The notes beneath the pieces were generated by a model. It was given only the letters and a program-made list of their open reading frames with translations. It searched no databases and was not told the DNA's origin. This document shows positions 39,325 through 49,616 of a stretch of DNA of 64,000 nt, piece after piece. The position numbers and the translations under genes are program-made. The stretch lies in assembly GCA_030690315.1 (NCBI GenBank), contig JAUYGY010000040.1, positions 1 through 64,000 on the forward strand. The letters run 5' to 3'. The stretch's first letter is position 1, and each line of letters starts with the position of its first letter. This stretch comes from Aequorivita sp. Its GTDB lineage: Bacteria; Bacteroidota; Bacteroidia; Flavobacteriales; Flavobacteriaceae.

Positions 39325-39366
39325 TGCTTAGAAGGCAGATGCTCTATCCAGCTGAGCTACGCGACC
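39293..39366 (-). tRNA. tRNA-Arg (TCT)
   Basis: Complete cloverleaf; anticodon loop CTTCTAA. Confidence 0.95.
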
Positions 39367-39377
39367 AATAACAAATA

Positions 39378-39405
39378 AAAAAACCGAACTGTGTGTCCGG
39401 TTTTT
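39378..39405 (-). terminator. Hairpin between tRNA-Arg and tRNA-Pro
   Basis: AAAAACCGAAC...TCCGGTTTTT. Confidence 0.55.
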
Positions 39406-39406
39406 G

Positions 39407-39481
39407 TCGGGGTGGCAGGATTCGAACCTGCGGCCTCCTGCTCCCAAAGCAGGCGCGATAACCGGGCTACGCTACACCCCG
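39407..39481 (-). tRNA. tRNA-Pro (TGG)
   Basis: Cloverleaf; anticodon loop TTTGGGA. Confidence 0.94.
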
Positions 39482-39536
39482 TGAACAGCAATTAATTATT
39501 GTTCACTGTGTTTTTGAGTTTTTAAGCTCTATAATG

Positions 39537-39620
39537 CGGAGAGACAGGGATTCGAACCCTGGCGACGGTTACCCGTCGACAGATTAGCAATCTGCTCCGT
39601 TACCACTCCGGCACCTCTCC
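39537..39620 (-). tRNA. tRNA-Ser (GCT)
   Basis: Class II tRNA with long variable arm; anticodon GCT. Confidence 0.94.
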
Positions 39621-39771
39621 AATTTTTTATGAACGTGTCATCCTAAAATGCGGTTGCAAATGTAAGTCTTCAAATGTAATAACGCAAGCAAAAAATAGCC
39701 TTTTTTAAAGATATATTTTAAAGCGGTTGAAATCAATTAAATGGCAAAGAATATTCTAAGAAAATACCGTT

Positions 39772-40941
39772 TTAGATCTTTGCGCATATAAGCATTTCCT
39801 TTTTGCTCTCCCAATTGGTAACAAAAAACAAATACACATCGCCACCATCGGCGATTTTCCATTTTTTGCGAACTGTCTCTACAGATTCGGGAAAATTGCG
39901 GGTAGCGATATTTGCTTTTTTGAAGGATAGAGCGGAACGAATTCCAGCTTTGGTATAAGGCACAACTTTTTCAATCACAAAGCTTCTTCCTGGAAAATCA
40001 ACAATGGTATCGCTGGTGTAAAGGTGTGTGTTTTGATGAAGTTTGCTCACCTTCAATTTTTCTGAAACCAAATTGAATGCACCACTTTTTAAGATTGCCG
40101 CGTTTGGCTCGTAAAGGTATTTTTGAGGTAAACTATAATTTGCAGTTGCTGACTCATTCCAATTAAAATCAAAATAATCAATTCCTGATTTTGTGAAGTT
40201 GATTGTTTTTATTCTGGGGTCCCCAACAGCATCTTTTTTCAATAGCCAAAGTAATTCTTTTACTTCATTTTCAACAGCAACTATATGAATTTCCGTAACA
40301 CCCTGCAATTCATTCAAACCAACGGAAACGTCCAACATAGGCGATGTTTTCAGCAGAAATAGATCACAATGGTTCAATATTTCTGAAATATTTTCTGGGA
40401 TATTTGGCTGGCAATCTTTTAGAAAAAACACTTTTCCCTTGCTATCGTGTCTGCGGGAAGGATCGGCGTAGATTACGTTATATTTTTTGCTTAAAATAGC
40501 TTTCAAGCCATCTTCAGCAAAACATTTTATGTTGTGTTTGCCGAAAACTTCAAAATTATGCTTTGCAATTTCTGAAAGTTCCGAGTTGATTTCAAAATGA
40601 TGAACAGTAGGAATTTTTTCTGAAAAATAAAAACTATCAATGCCAAAACCCCCGGTTATATCTGCAAGAGTTTCACCATTTATAATTGATGCTTTATAAT
40701 GTGCGGTAATTTCAGAAGAGGTCTGCTCCAGATTTAGTTTTGGCGGAAACAAAATATTTCGTGCTCCAAACCATAATGGCAGCTTTTTCTCAGCTCTTTT
40801 TCTACTTTCGATGTGCTGAATAAGCTCTTGTACCGAAATATTCTCAAACGGACTCCCGGCAAAGGCGAGTTTTGAAGAATCACCTTCAAAATTTTGTATA
40901 AAATCCTGTACTTCGCTATTTAGTAGAGATGTGTTGAACAA
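39772..40941 (-). CDS. Class I SAM-dependent methyltransferase with THUMP-like domain
   Basis: LADITGGFGIDSFYFSE SAM motif; VIYADPSRR. Confidence 0.75.
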   Translation of the reverse strand: MFNTSLLNSEVQDFIQNFEGDSSKLAFAGSPFENISVQELIQHIESRKRAEKKLPLWFGARNILFPPKLNLEQTSSEITAHYKASIINGETLADITGGFGIDSFYFSEKIPTVHHFEINSELSEIAKHNFEVFGKHNIKCFAEDGLKAILSKKYNVIYADPSRRHDSKGKVFFLKDCQPNIPENISEILNHCDLFLLKTSPMLDVSVGLNELQGVTEIHIVAVENEVKELLWLLKKDAVGDPRIKTINFTKSGIDYFDFNWNESATANYSLPQKYLYEPNAAILKSGAFNLVSEKLKVSKLHQNTHLYTSDTIVDFPGRSFVIEKVVPYTKAGIRSALSFKKANIATRNFPESVETVRKKWKIADGGDVYLFFVTNWESKKEMLICAKI

Positions 40942-40944
40942 TTA

Positions 40945-42039
40945 TCAAAGATTACGGGTAAGGCGTTTCACAATTTTATATTCGGAAAGAAATTCCTTAG
41001 CAATCACTTTTATTGCAGTATATGTAGGCACGGCAAGTATCATTCCTGGAATGCCGAAAACGAAACCACCAATCAAGATCACAATAAAAATTTCAAGCGG
41101 ATGTGAGCGTACGCTATGCCCAAAAATAACGGGTTGTGATATAAAATTGTCGAAAACCTGGGCAATCGTATATCCACCCGTGACAATAAACAATAATGGT
41201 AAAAGCCCAGAAGAAAAATCGGCACCCAAATTATTTGAAACTACCACAAGTAGCATTAAAACCCAACCTATTAATGGTCCCAAATAGGGAACAATATTTA
41301 AGAATGCACAGATTATGGCAACTGCAACGGCATCGCGAATATCCAAATAGAGCAATAAAACTGAATAAAAAAGCGCAAGGATGAAAATTTGTAGTAGCAA
41401 ACCAATAAAATATCGGGAGAGCAATTCCTTTATTTTTATCAAAATTCGTTTGAACTTTTCTTCATCTCCAGTTTTGGCGAAGGCTAGCACCGTTTTGGCA
41501 ATTAAGTATTCATCTTTCAACAGAAAAAATGAAATGAACAATATGGAAAAAATGCCCACGATGGTACTGGCAATATTTCCGAAGAAAATATCGATAAAAC
41601 TTGGAATGATTTCAACATCCATATTTTGAACGTAAGCGCTCCGTTTTGCAGCCTCAACCAGCTGAAAATGATCTACCCCAAGATAATCACTGGCTTGGAT
41701 ATTCAGTTCGTTTAAATCTCGCTTTACCTGATCAAAATCTATTCGGGAAATATGCTTTCCTTGTTCAATAACAATAGGAACAAAAATACTGAGCAGTAAA
41801 CTGAACGTTGCAATAATCAAAAGAAGTGTAAATACTGCAGAAACGTTATTGCTTAGCCGCAACCTTCTTGTTAAAAACAATACAAACGGTCTGCCAATTA
41901 ATGAGAGTACCAATGCCAGCCCAATGTAAAGAATCAGTGCTTGTATTTGATAGAGAAACCAAAATAAAATAACGATTCCCACCAGTACTGCCAGTGCTCT
42001 TAAAATACCTAGTGTAATTGCTTTTGCGGTAGTCTTCAC
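40945..42039 (-). CDS. AI-2E family transporter
   Basis: Multi-TM; NIVPYLGPLIGW; HPLEIFIVILIGGFVFGIPGMILAVP. Confidence 0.92.
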   Translation of the reverse strand: MKTTAKAITLGILRALAVLVGIVILFWFLYQIQALILYIGLALVLSLIGRPFVLFLTRRLRLSNNVSAVFTLLLIIATFSLLLSIFVPIVIEQGKHISRIDFDQVKRDLNELNIQASDYLGVDHFQLVEAAKRSAYVQNMDVEIIPSFIDIFFGNIASTIVGIFSILFISFFLLKDEYLIAKTVLAFAKTGDEEKFKRILIKIKELLSRYFIGLLLQIFILALFYSVLLLYLDIRDAVAVAIICAFLNIVPYLGPLIGWVLMLLVVVSNNLGADFSSGLLPLLFIVTGGYTIAQVFDNFISQPVIFGHSVRSHPLEIFIVILIGGFVFGIPGMILAVPTYTAIKVIAKEFLSEYKIVKRLTRNL

Positions 42040-42104
42040 CGCGTAAATATACTATATTCCCTCACAGTAAAAATCAAATTTTTGTTAAGGGAATTAAATG
42101 TTGG

Positions 42105-42123
42105 TTGACGGATGACGGATGAA
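42105..42123. repeat. Short heptad repeat TGACGGA TGACGGA TGA
   Basis: 2.5 period-7 units. Confidence 0.5.
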
Positions 42124-42133
42124 AGTGTTTCCG

Positions 42134-42778
42134 CTAGTTTTCAAAAATGTACTTAATAATATTAGCGCCCATTTGCAAGGCTTTCAATCTTACTTCTTGT
42201 GGATCATTGTGAACTTCGGGGTTTTCCCAACCATCGCCAAGATCGGTTTCGAAGGTGTAAAATAAAATCAATCTATCTTCTTCGAAAATGCCAAAAGCTT
42301 GTGGCCGACCACCGTCGTGTTCGTGAATCTTTGGCATTCCCTGCGGAAATTTATAAACGTAACTAAACATTGGATAGTTGGCAGGAAGTTCTTTCAGTTC
42401 TTTATTTGGAAAGATTTTCGAGATTTCCTTGCGAATGTATTCATCCATTCCGTAGTTGTCATCAATGTGAAGAAAGCCGCCGCTCCGTAAATAATTTCTG
42501 AGATTTTCAGCTTCTTCGGCAGAAAAGAAAACGTTTCCGTGGCCCGTCATGTGCACAAAAGGATAATCAAAAATATCAATACTGCCGGGCGTAACGGTTT
42601 CCGTTTTTTGATTTATGGCGGTATTAATTTGTTCATTACAGAATTTTGCCAAATTTGGAAGCGAGGTTGGGTTTGCATACCAATCGCCACCACCGCCGTA
42701 TTGCAAAAGCGCGATTTTTTGAGCTGAAATGCTACCTATGAAAACAAAAAAGAAAACTGAAAAAAATGGTATTCGCAT
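42134..42778 (-). CDS. DUF4159 domain protein
   Basis: LQYGGGGDWYANPTSLPNL; GGFLHIDDNYGMD. Confidence 0.85.
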   Translation of the reverse strand: MRIPFFSVFFFVFIGSISAQKIALLQYGGGGDWYANPTSLPNLAKFCNEQINTAINQKTETVTPGSIDIFDYPFVHMTGHGNVFFSAEEAENLRNYLRSGGFLHIDDNYGMDEYIRKEISKIFPNKELKELPANYPMFSYVYKFPQGMPKIHEHDGGRPQAFGIFEEDRLILFYTFETDLGDGWENPEVHNDPQEVRLKALQMGANIIKYIFEN

Positions 42779-42840
42779 AGTTCCAAAAGTACAAAATAGG
42801 GAAGATAATCCTAACAGATTTTTAAATCCAAATAGATTTT

Positions 42841-43554
42841 TTATAATTCATTAATAAAAGCTGCACTGTGACAGGCCACAACCGCTGCGGTTTCGGTTCG
42901 TAAACGGCTTTCCCCTAAAGTAACTGGGATAAACCCAGCCTGTTTTGCAAGTTCAATTTCTTCGGAAGAAAAATCGCCTTCGGGGCCGATGAGGATGGTA
43001 ACTTTTTTATTCGGAAGTAAGATTGACTTCAATGATTTTTTATGGGTTTCCTCACAATGCGCAATACACTTTAATCCTTCGGAAGTCTTTTCTGAATTAA
43101 TAAAATCCTTGAATGAAACTGCTTCGTTCAAAATTGGCAAATACGCTTTCAACGATTGTTTCATAGCGCTTTGCAGGATTTTTTGGTAACGTTCCGGTTT
43201 AATGGTTTTTCGTTCGCTGTGGTCGCAGATTATTGGAGTGATTTGTGTAATTCCAATTTCCGTAGCTTTTTCCAAAAACCATTCGTAGCGATCGTTCAGT
43301 TTTGTGGGAGCGACAGCCAAATGAAGTTGATAGGGCAGGGGTTGATGGAATTTTTCCGACATTATTTTCGCCAAACAGGCTTTGGGGTTCGCATTTACTA
43401 TTTCAGCAGAAAAAAACGATCCATTTCCATTGGTTATTTTGAAAGTATCACCCTCATTCATCCGCAAAACCTTTACAATATGGCGGCTTTCCTCCTTATC
43501 AAAAGTTATTTCCTTTTTAGATTCTGAAATGTTTGGATTGTAAAAAAGCTGCAT
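42841..43554 (-). CDS. rsmE: 16S rRNA (uracil1498-N3)-methyltransferase
   Basis: ESRHIVKVLRMNEGD; LIGPEGDFSSEEIELA; LGESRLRTETAAV. Confidence 0.94.
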   Translation of the reverse strand: MQLFYNPNISESKKEITFDKEESRHIVKVLRMNEGDTFKITNGNGSFFSAEIVNANPKACLAKIMSEKFHQPLPYQLHLAVAPTKLNDRYEWFLEKATEIGITQITPIICDHSERKTIKPERYQKILQSAMKQSLKAYLPILNEAVSFKDFINSEKTSEGLKCIAHCEETHKKSLKSILLPNKKVTILIGPEGDFSSEEIELAKQAGFIPVTLGESRLRTETAAVVACHSAAFINEL

Positions 43555-43605
43555 CTATTTCAGGTTTGTTATTTACTTTGATTTTTGATTTGATTTTTTT
43601 TCAAT

Positions 43606-44628
43606 TTAAAATTTCATTCTTGCCGAAGCGACCACATTATTTTCAGCAAAATTTTGGGTTTTGTATTTTAGTTCGCCAACAATGGCAATCATCGCGGCAT
43701 TATCAGTACAAAACTCAAATTTTGGAATGTGGGTTTTCCAGCCGTATTTTTTTTCGGCTTCTTTTAAAGCAGTGCGAATACCACTGTTTGCAGAAACACC
43801 GCCGCCAATGGCTATTTCCTTTATCCCCGTTTTCTTTACTGCGTTTTTCAGTTTATCCATCAAATAATCAACAATCGTAAACTGAATGCTCGCGCAAATA
43901 TCTTCAATGTTTTCTGAAATAAAATCTGGATTTTTAGCCACTTCCTTTTCAACAAAATAGAGCACTGAAGTTTTTAAACCACTAAAACTGAAATCCAACG
44001 GACTCACTTTTGGCTTCGGAAATTTGAAGGCTTTTGGATTTCCCTTTTGCGCATATTTGTCAAGCAAAGGGCCGCCCGGATAGGGAAGGCCAAGTATTTT
44101 TGCACTTTTATCAAAAGCTTCGCCAACGGCATCGTCTATGGTTTGGCCGATTATTTCCATTTCAAAATAATCTGTCACTTTTACAATCTGTGTATGGCCG
44201 CCGCTAATGGTCATTGCCAAAAATGGAAAATTGGGAGCAGTTTGTACTTCGTCTTTAATAAAATGCGCCAAAATATGTGCCTGCATGTGGTTAACATCTA
44301 TAAGCGGAATGCCCAAACCCAGTGCCAAAGATTTTGAAAATGAGGTACCTACGAGCAACGAACCCATTAACCCAGGTCCGCGTGTAAAAGCAATTGCAGC
44401 TAACTGATTTTTATCGATATTTGCTCTTTGCAAAGCTTGGTGCACAACTGGCACAATATTTTGCTGGTGCGCGCGCGAAGCAAGTTCGGGAACCACCCCA
44501 CCGTATTGTTCATGAATTGCCTGAGTGGCAACAACATTGCTGAGTATTTTGCCGTTGTTGATTACGGCTGCAGCAGTGTCATCACAGGAAGATTCAATGC
44601 CGAGAATGTAACAGTTTTTTTGTGTCAA
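43606..44628 (-). CDS. tsaD: tRNA N6-adenosine threonylcarbamoyltransferase
   Basis: GIESSCDDTAAAV; ARGPG-like TRGPGLMGSLLVG; NHMQAHILAH; CTDNAAMIA. Confidence 0.97.
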   Translation of the reverse strand: MTQKNCYILGIESSCDDTAAAVINNGKILSNVVATQAIHEQYGGVVPELASRAHQQNIVPVVHQALQRANIDKNQLAAIAFTRGPGLMGSLLVGTSFSKSLALGLGIPLIDVNHMQAHILAHFIKDEVQTAPNFPFLAMTISGGHTQIVKVTDYFEMEIIGQTIDDAVGEAFDKSAKILGLPYPGGPLLDKYAQKGNPKAFKFPKPKVSPLDFSFSGLKTSVLYFVEKEVAKNPDFISENIEDICASIQFTIVDYLMDKLKNAVKKTGIKEIAIGGGVSANSGIRTALKEAEKKYGWKTHIPKFEFCTDNAAMIAIVGELKYKTQNFAENNVVASARMKF

Positions 44629-44713
44629 AGCAAAAGAGGTATATTTATTGGGTGTAAAACTAAAACTTTAAAATCGTATCAAAAAACTTCGGAAAATAAT
44701 AGTTCGCACCTTC

Positions 44714-47700
44714 GTGATCATTGTATTGCTGCTTGTGCTTATAGTGATTATTTTTTCTATTCCCGCCGTGCAAACTTGGACCGCAAAAAAAGTGACCACC
44801 AATCTTAACGAAACTTACGGAACCGATATTCAAATAGAACGTTTGGGCCTTAACTGGAAAGGCGAAGTGGACGTTCGCGAAGTTTTAATTTTAGATCACC
44901 ACACAGATACTTTAATCTACAGCAAAGAGCTGCAAACCAATATAATCAGCTTTCAAAATTTAATAAAGGGCAATCTCGGTTTTGGAAGTATAACATTGGA
45001 TCGCGCAAAGCTTTACGTTAAAACCTACAAAGGCGAAGAAACCGACAATCTTTCCATTTTCGCAAAAAAGTTTGATACTGGAAAGCCCAGCACCTCGCCG
45101 TTTTCAATGTTTAGCAATGATGTGACTTTAACCAATGGCAAAATCAAGATTACGGACGAGAATCTTGAAAATCCAGACATTTTCATTTTAACCAACGTAA
45201 ATGTAGTTGCCAATAATTTTAAAATAGATGGAACAGATGTTAAGGCCAATATTGAGGAGCTGTCCCTAATTGCCGCCCGCGGAATAACCATTACGGATGT
45301 ACAGGCAGATTTTTCTTATACAGCCACAAATATTACCTTGAAAGATTTGAATCTTGAAACCACGGAGTCTAAAATTGTGGGCGATATTGATTTGGATTAT
45401 TCCAAAAATGGCATGGCCGATTTTGCAAACAATGTTTTCATTACAGCAAATATTAAGGATTCAAAAATCGCTACAAACGATTTGAATGCTTTTTACAATG
45501 AATTTGGCCCGGATCAGCTTATTTTGCTAGAAACAGAGTTAAAAGGAATTTTAAATAACTTTACCGCCAATAACTTAAAATTTCAAACGGGCAATACAAA
45601 TATTGAGGGTGATTATGCTTTTGAAAACATATTGGATTCAGAAAAAGAATACGCTATTACGGCCAAAGGTCATAACATTTCCACCAATTATTTTGATCTA
45701 AGACGTTTTATGCCCCGTGTTTTGGGCGATGTAGTGCCTGTGGAATTGAAAGAGCTGGGAAGCTTTAATTTCAGCGGAACCACTTCAATAATTGGTAGCG
45801 AGCTCAGCACAAATAGCAATTTGCAAAGCGCAATAGGGCAGGCGGTTGTAGATTTAAAAATGGGCAATATCGATGACTTTGACAATGCCTATTACAAAGG
45901 CAATATGGTGTTGAGGAATTTCAACTTAGGAAAAATAGCCAACACCACTTCATTGGGAAAAATGACCGCCAATTTAGATTTTGACGGTCGCGGCTTCAGC
46001 AAAAACACCGTGAATACGGAGATTTCTGGAACCGTTTCGTCCTTTAATTTAGAAGGTTACAACTATCAAAATATAGTGGTTTCGGGAAATTTGAAAAACC
46101 CTCTTTTTAACGGCGAATTATCCATTGACGACCCAAACCTAAAAATGAAGTTTAAAGGATTGATAGATGCTTCCAAAGAAACGAATCAACTGGATTTTGA
46201 GGCAGAGGTAGAATATGCCGAGTTGAATCAATTAAACCTTATAAAGCGCGATAGTATTTCGGTCTTTACCGGAAATGTAGTTGTTGATATGGAAGGAAAA
46301 ACCATTGACGACGTTGTTGGAACCATCAATTTCAACCAGACTTTTTATCAAAATGAACGGGAATATTATTATTTTGATGATTTCAATATTACCTCTTCTT
46401 TTGAGGGACCCGTTCGGACTATTGAAATAAATTCGCCGGATATTTTAACCGGTCAAATTTCAGGGGAGTTTTTGATTGCTGATATTCCCAACCTTTTTCA
46501 GAACGGGATAGCCAGTATTTATGCAAACTACATCCCGCAGGAAGTTACCACAAACCAGTATATTGATTATGAATTTGTTATTTATAACAAAATTGTGGAT
46601 GTGTTTGTACCGCAATTAAAACTTGGTGACAACACTCGGGTAAAAGGTTCCGTTTCTTCGGATGAATCAAAATTTAAACTCGATTTCCGCTCGCCGGAAG
46701 TACTTCTGTTTGATAATTATATAGATAAATTAAACGTACAAATAGATAACGATAACCCACTGTACAACACATACATATCTGCCGATTCTGTTTACACGGG
46801 GTTTTACAATATTATAAATTTAAACATAATAAACAAAACTTTGAATGATACTATGTATGTGCGTTCAGAATTTGCTGGAGGTCCGAAAAAAGAAGATCTT
46901 TTCAATCTTTCGCTATACCACACCATCAATCCTGCGGGTAAATCTGTTATTGGCGTAAAAAGATCTGACATCACTTATAAAGGCAATGTTTGGTACCTAA
47001 ATGAAAACAACAACCGAATGAACAAAGTTGTTTTTGACGATAATTTCACCGAGATCCGTATAGATTCCTTGGTTTTAAGCCGCGAACAGCAACTTATTCA
47101 GATGGCAGGCGTGTTGCGCGATTCTACTTATAAGGATTTAAAAGTACGTTTCAAAGATGTAAATATTGGAGAAATAACACCCGAAATAGACAGTTTGCGC
47201 CTTAACGGAAATATGAACGGAACCTTTGATTTTCTTCAAAAAAATGGTGCATATTATCCAAATAGTAGCATAACGATTGATAATGTGAATATTAATGAAA
47301 CCCCTTTTGGCGATTTAAGCTTAAAAATTGATGGGAACGAGGATCTTACAAAATACCGGATTAATACAACGCTCACGAATAACGATGTGAGATCAATTAA
47401 CGCAGTTGGAGAGATTGATGTTTCATCCAAAAACCCACAAATTCAGCTTAATGTAGATTTAAACCAATTCAACATGGAGGCATTCAGTCCGTTTGGTGGG
47501 GAGGTAATTACCAATATTCGCGGGCTTATTTCCGGCAATGCAAAAGTTTCCGGAAATTATAAATCTCCGGACATTGTGGGACGGTTTTCACTGGAAAACA
47601 GCGGGTTAAAAATTCCGGAATTAAATACTGATTTTGATATTGAAAATAATGCGCAGATTATTGTAACCAAAAACAAATTGCAAATTGGTTATACCGAAAT

Positions 47701-49114
47701 TACCGATACAAAATACAAGACCGAAGGATTGTTATCTGGAAATGCCACCCACACAAATTTCAGTAACTGGGAATTGAACCTGAATATTGACGCCCCAGAG
47801 CGGTTGCTTGTTCTGGACACGCCGCAGGATGAATATGCCCTTTATTACGGAACAGCTTTTATAAGTGGAGATGCCTCCATTAGAGGCCCAATCGATGAAC
47901 TTGTAATTGACGTAAACGCCACTACGGAAGCGGGCACGACCTTCAAAATACCAATAAGTGATACAGAATCTATAAGTGACGATTCCTTTGTGCATTTCCT
48001 TTCTCCCGAAGAAAAGGAAGCTCGCATCAAGGGAGAAGCCACAGTTTCAGAAGAAGTGAAAGGACTCAGTCTTTACTTTGAATTGGACATTAACAAAAAC
48101 GCCGAAGTAGAAGTAGTGGTGGACAAAGTGAACAATTCCACATTAAAGGGTCGCGGGGCGGGTATTCTACTTATTGAAATAAACACCAACGGAAAATTCC
48201 AAATGTATGGCGATTTTCAAGTGTATGAAGGGCAGTTTGATTTTAGGTATGGCGGCATAATTCAGAGGAATATAGAAGTAGTTCCCGGAGGGAATATAAC
48301 TTGGGACGGCGCCCCTGAACGTGCCAATCTAAACTTGAGCGCTGTATATAAAACTCAGGCAAACCCATCAGTATTGTTGGACAATCCTTCCATCAACACA
48401 AAAATACCTGTGGAAGTTTATGTGGGCTTGGAAGGCGAACTTGCACAACCGGAACTGTCCTTTAGCATAGATTTTCCAAGAGTTAGTTCTACTTTAAAAA
48501 GTGAGCTGCAGTACAAATTGCAAAATCAGGAGCAAATGCAGAATCAGGCACTTTTCTTATTGGCTTCAAACTCGTTTGTAAATGATAATTACGCTGGCTC
48601 CAACGCTTTTGCAGGAACCTTGGCCGATAGAGTTTCTGGGTTGGTGAACAACCTTTTTGCAGATGAGGACGGCAAATTCCGTGTTGGTTTAGATTATTCT
48701 GTGGGTAACAGAACCCCAAATCAAGAAACAGCAGATCGTTTTGGTATTACGCTTTCCACACAGATAAATGAACGTATTCTTATAAATGGGAAAGTGGGCG
48801 TGCCTGTGGGTGGCGCAAATGAAACCTCAGTTGCGGGCGATATAGAGGTTCAGTGGCTAATAAATGACGACGGAAGTTTGCGGATGAAATTCTTTAATCG
48901 TCAGGCAGATTTACAATTTATTGGGGAAGACCAAATATTTGAGCAGGGTACAGGGATTTCGTATTCCGTAGATTTCAATACCTTTCGGGAACTTTATCAA
49001 AAGCTTTTCAATAAAAAAATGACCTTGGAATCTGAAGAGCCAATAATTCCAGAGGATAGTGCTCCTATTGATTTTACACAAGAGGGCAAAAAAACGGAGG
49101 AAGAAGGGGAGTAG
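44714..49114 (+). CDS. tamB: TamB-family translocation/assembly module protein (start uncertain)
   Basis: N-terminal TM; very long beta-rich AsmA-like body; C-terminal DUF490/TamB signature. Confidence 0.85.
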   Translation: MIIVLLLVLIVIIFSIPAVQTWTAKKVTTNLNETYGTDIQIERLGLNWKGEVDVREVLILDHHTDTLIYSKELQTNIISFQNLIKGNLGFGSITLDRAKLYVKTYKGEETDNLSIFAKKFDTGKPSTSPFSMFSNDVTLTNGKIKITDENLENPDIFILTNVNVVANNFKIDGTDVKANIEELSLIAARGITITDVQADFSYTATNITLKDLNLETTESKIVGDIDLDYSKNGMADFANNVFITANIKDSKIATNDLNAFYNEFGPDQLILLETELKGILNNFTANNLKFQTGNTNIEGDYAFENILDSEKEYAITAKGHNISTNYFDLRRFMPRVLGDVVPVELKELGSFNFSGTTSIIGSELSTNSNLQSAIGQAVVDLKMGNIDDFDNAYYKGNMVLRNFNLGKIANTTSLGKMTANLDFDGRGFSKNTVNTEISGTVSSFNLEGYNYQNIVVSGNLKNPLFNGELSIDDPNLKMKFKGLIDASKETNQLDFEAEVEYAELNQLNLIKRDSISVFTGNVVVDMEGKTIDDVVGTINFNQTFYQNEREYYYFDDFNITSSFEGPVRTIEINSPDILTGQISGEFLIADIPNLFQNGIASIYANYIPQEVTTNQYIDYEFVIYNKIVDVFVPQLKLGDNTRVKGSVSSDESKFKLDFRSPEVLLFDNYIDKLNVQIDNDNPLYNTYISADSVYTGFYNIINLNIINKTLNDTMYVRSEFAGGPKKEDLFNLSLYHTINPAGKSVIGVKRSDITYKGNVWYLNENNNRMNKVVFDDNFTEIRIDSLVLSREQQLIQMAGVLRDSTYKDLKVRFKDVNIGEITPEIDSLRLNGNMNGTFDFLQKNGAYYPNSSITIDNVNINETPFGDLSLKIDGNEDLTKYRINTTLTNNDVRSINAVGEIDVSSKNPQIQLNVDLNQFNMEAFSPFGGEVITNIRGLISGNAKVSGNYKSPDIVGRFSLENSGLKIPELNTDFDIENNAQIIVTKNKLQIGYTEITDTKYKTEGLLSGNATHTNFSNWELNLNIDAPERLLVLDTPQDEYALYYGTAFISGDASIRGPIDELVIDVNATTEAGTTFKIPISDTESISDDSFVHFLSPEEKEARIKGEATVSEEVKGLSLYFELDINKNAEVEVVVDKVNNSTLKGRGAGILLIEINTNGKFQMYGDFQVYEGQFDFRYGGIIQRNIEVVPGGNITWDGAPERANLNLSAVYKTQANPSVLLDNPSINTKIPVEVYVGLEGELAQPELSFSIDFPRVSSTLKSELQYKLQNQEQMQNQALFLLASNSFVNDNYAGSNAFAGTLADRVSGLVNNLFADEDGKFRVGLDYSVGNRTPNQETADRFGITLSTQINERILINGKVGVPVGGANETSVAGDIEVQWLINDDGSLRMKFFNRQADLQFIGEDQIFEQGTGISYSVDFNTFRELYQKLFNKKMTLESEEPIIPEDSAPIDFTQEGKKTEEEGE

Positions 49115-49140
49115 AGTCTTTAATTTTTACAATTATTAGC

Positions 49141-49521
49141 TTAAAACGAAGCAATTACAGAAATCTCCACATTCACAAATTTCGGCAGATTCGCAACTTC
49201 TACAGTTTCGCGGGCTGGGGCTGTGGCTTCATTAAAATAACCGCTATACACCTCATTGATAGCAGCAAAATTGTGCATATCACTAATAAAGATGGTGGTT
49301 TTCAGTACGTTTTCAAACGTCATTTTTGCTTCGGTAAGGATGGCTTTTAGATTTTCCATCACTTGTTTGGTTTCGGTTTTAATATCGTCCGTAACCAAGT
49401 TCCCCGTTTTTGGGTCAATGGCTATCTGCCCAGATGTGTAAAGCATGTTTCCTTTAAGTATAGCTTGATTGTATGGGCCGATTGGGGCGGGGGCGTTGGA
49501 AGTGGTGATTATTGTTTTCAT
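49141..49521 (-). CDS. RidA family (Rid/YjgF) protein
   Basis: APAPIGPYNQAI; SGQIAIDP; VEVANLPKFVNVEI. Confidence 0.95.
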   Translation of the reverse strand: MKTIITTSNAPAPIGPYNQAILKGNMLYTSGQIAIDPKTGNLVTDDIKTETKQVMENLKAILTEAKMTFENVLKTTIFISDMHNFAAINEVYSGYFNEATAPARETVEVANLPKFVNVEISVIASF

Positions 49522-49536
49522 TTTTTAATAGTATTT

Positions 49537-49611
49537 AGTAGTGAGTAGTGAGTAAATAATAAAATTTCATTACTAATTATTCATTACTAATTATTCATTA
49601 CACATTATTAA
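49537..49611. repeat. Heptad repeats: TAGTGAG (about 2.4 copies), then ATTACTA/ATTATTC (14-bp double heptad)
   Basis: Period-7/14 repetition; first part same unit as array at 43-150. Confidence 0.85.
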
Positions 49612-49616
49612 TTAAT

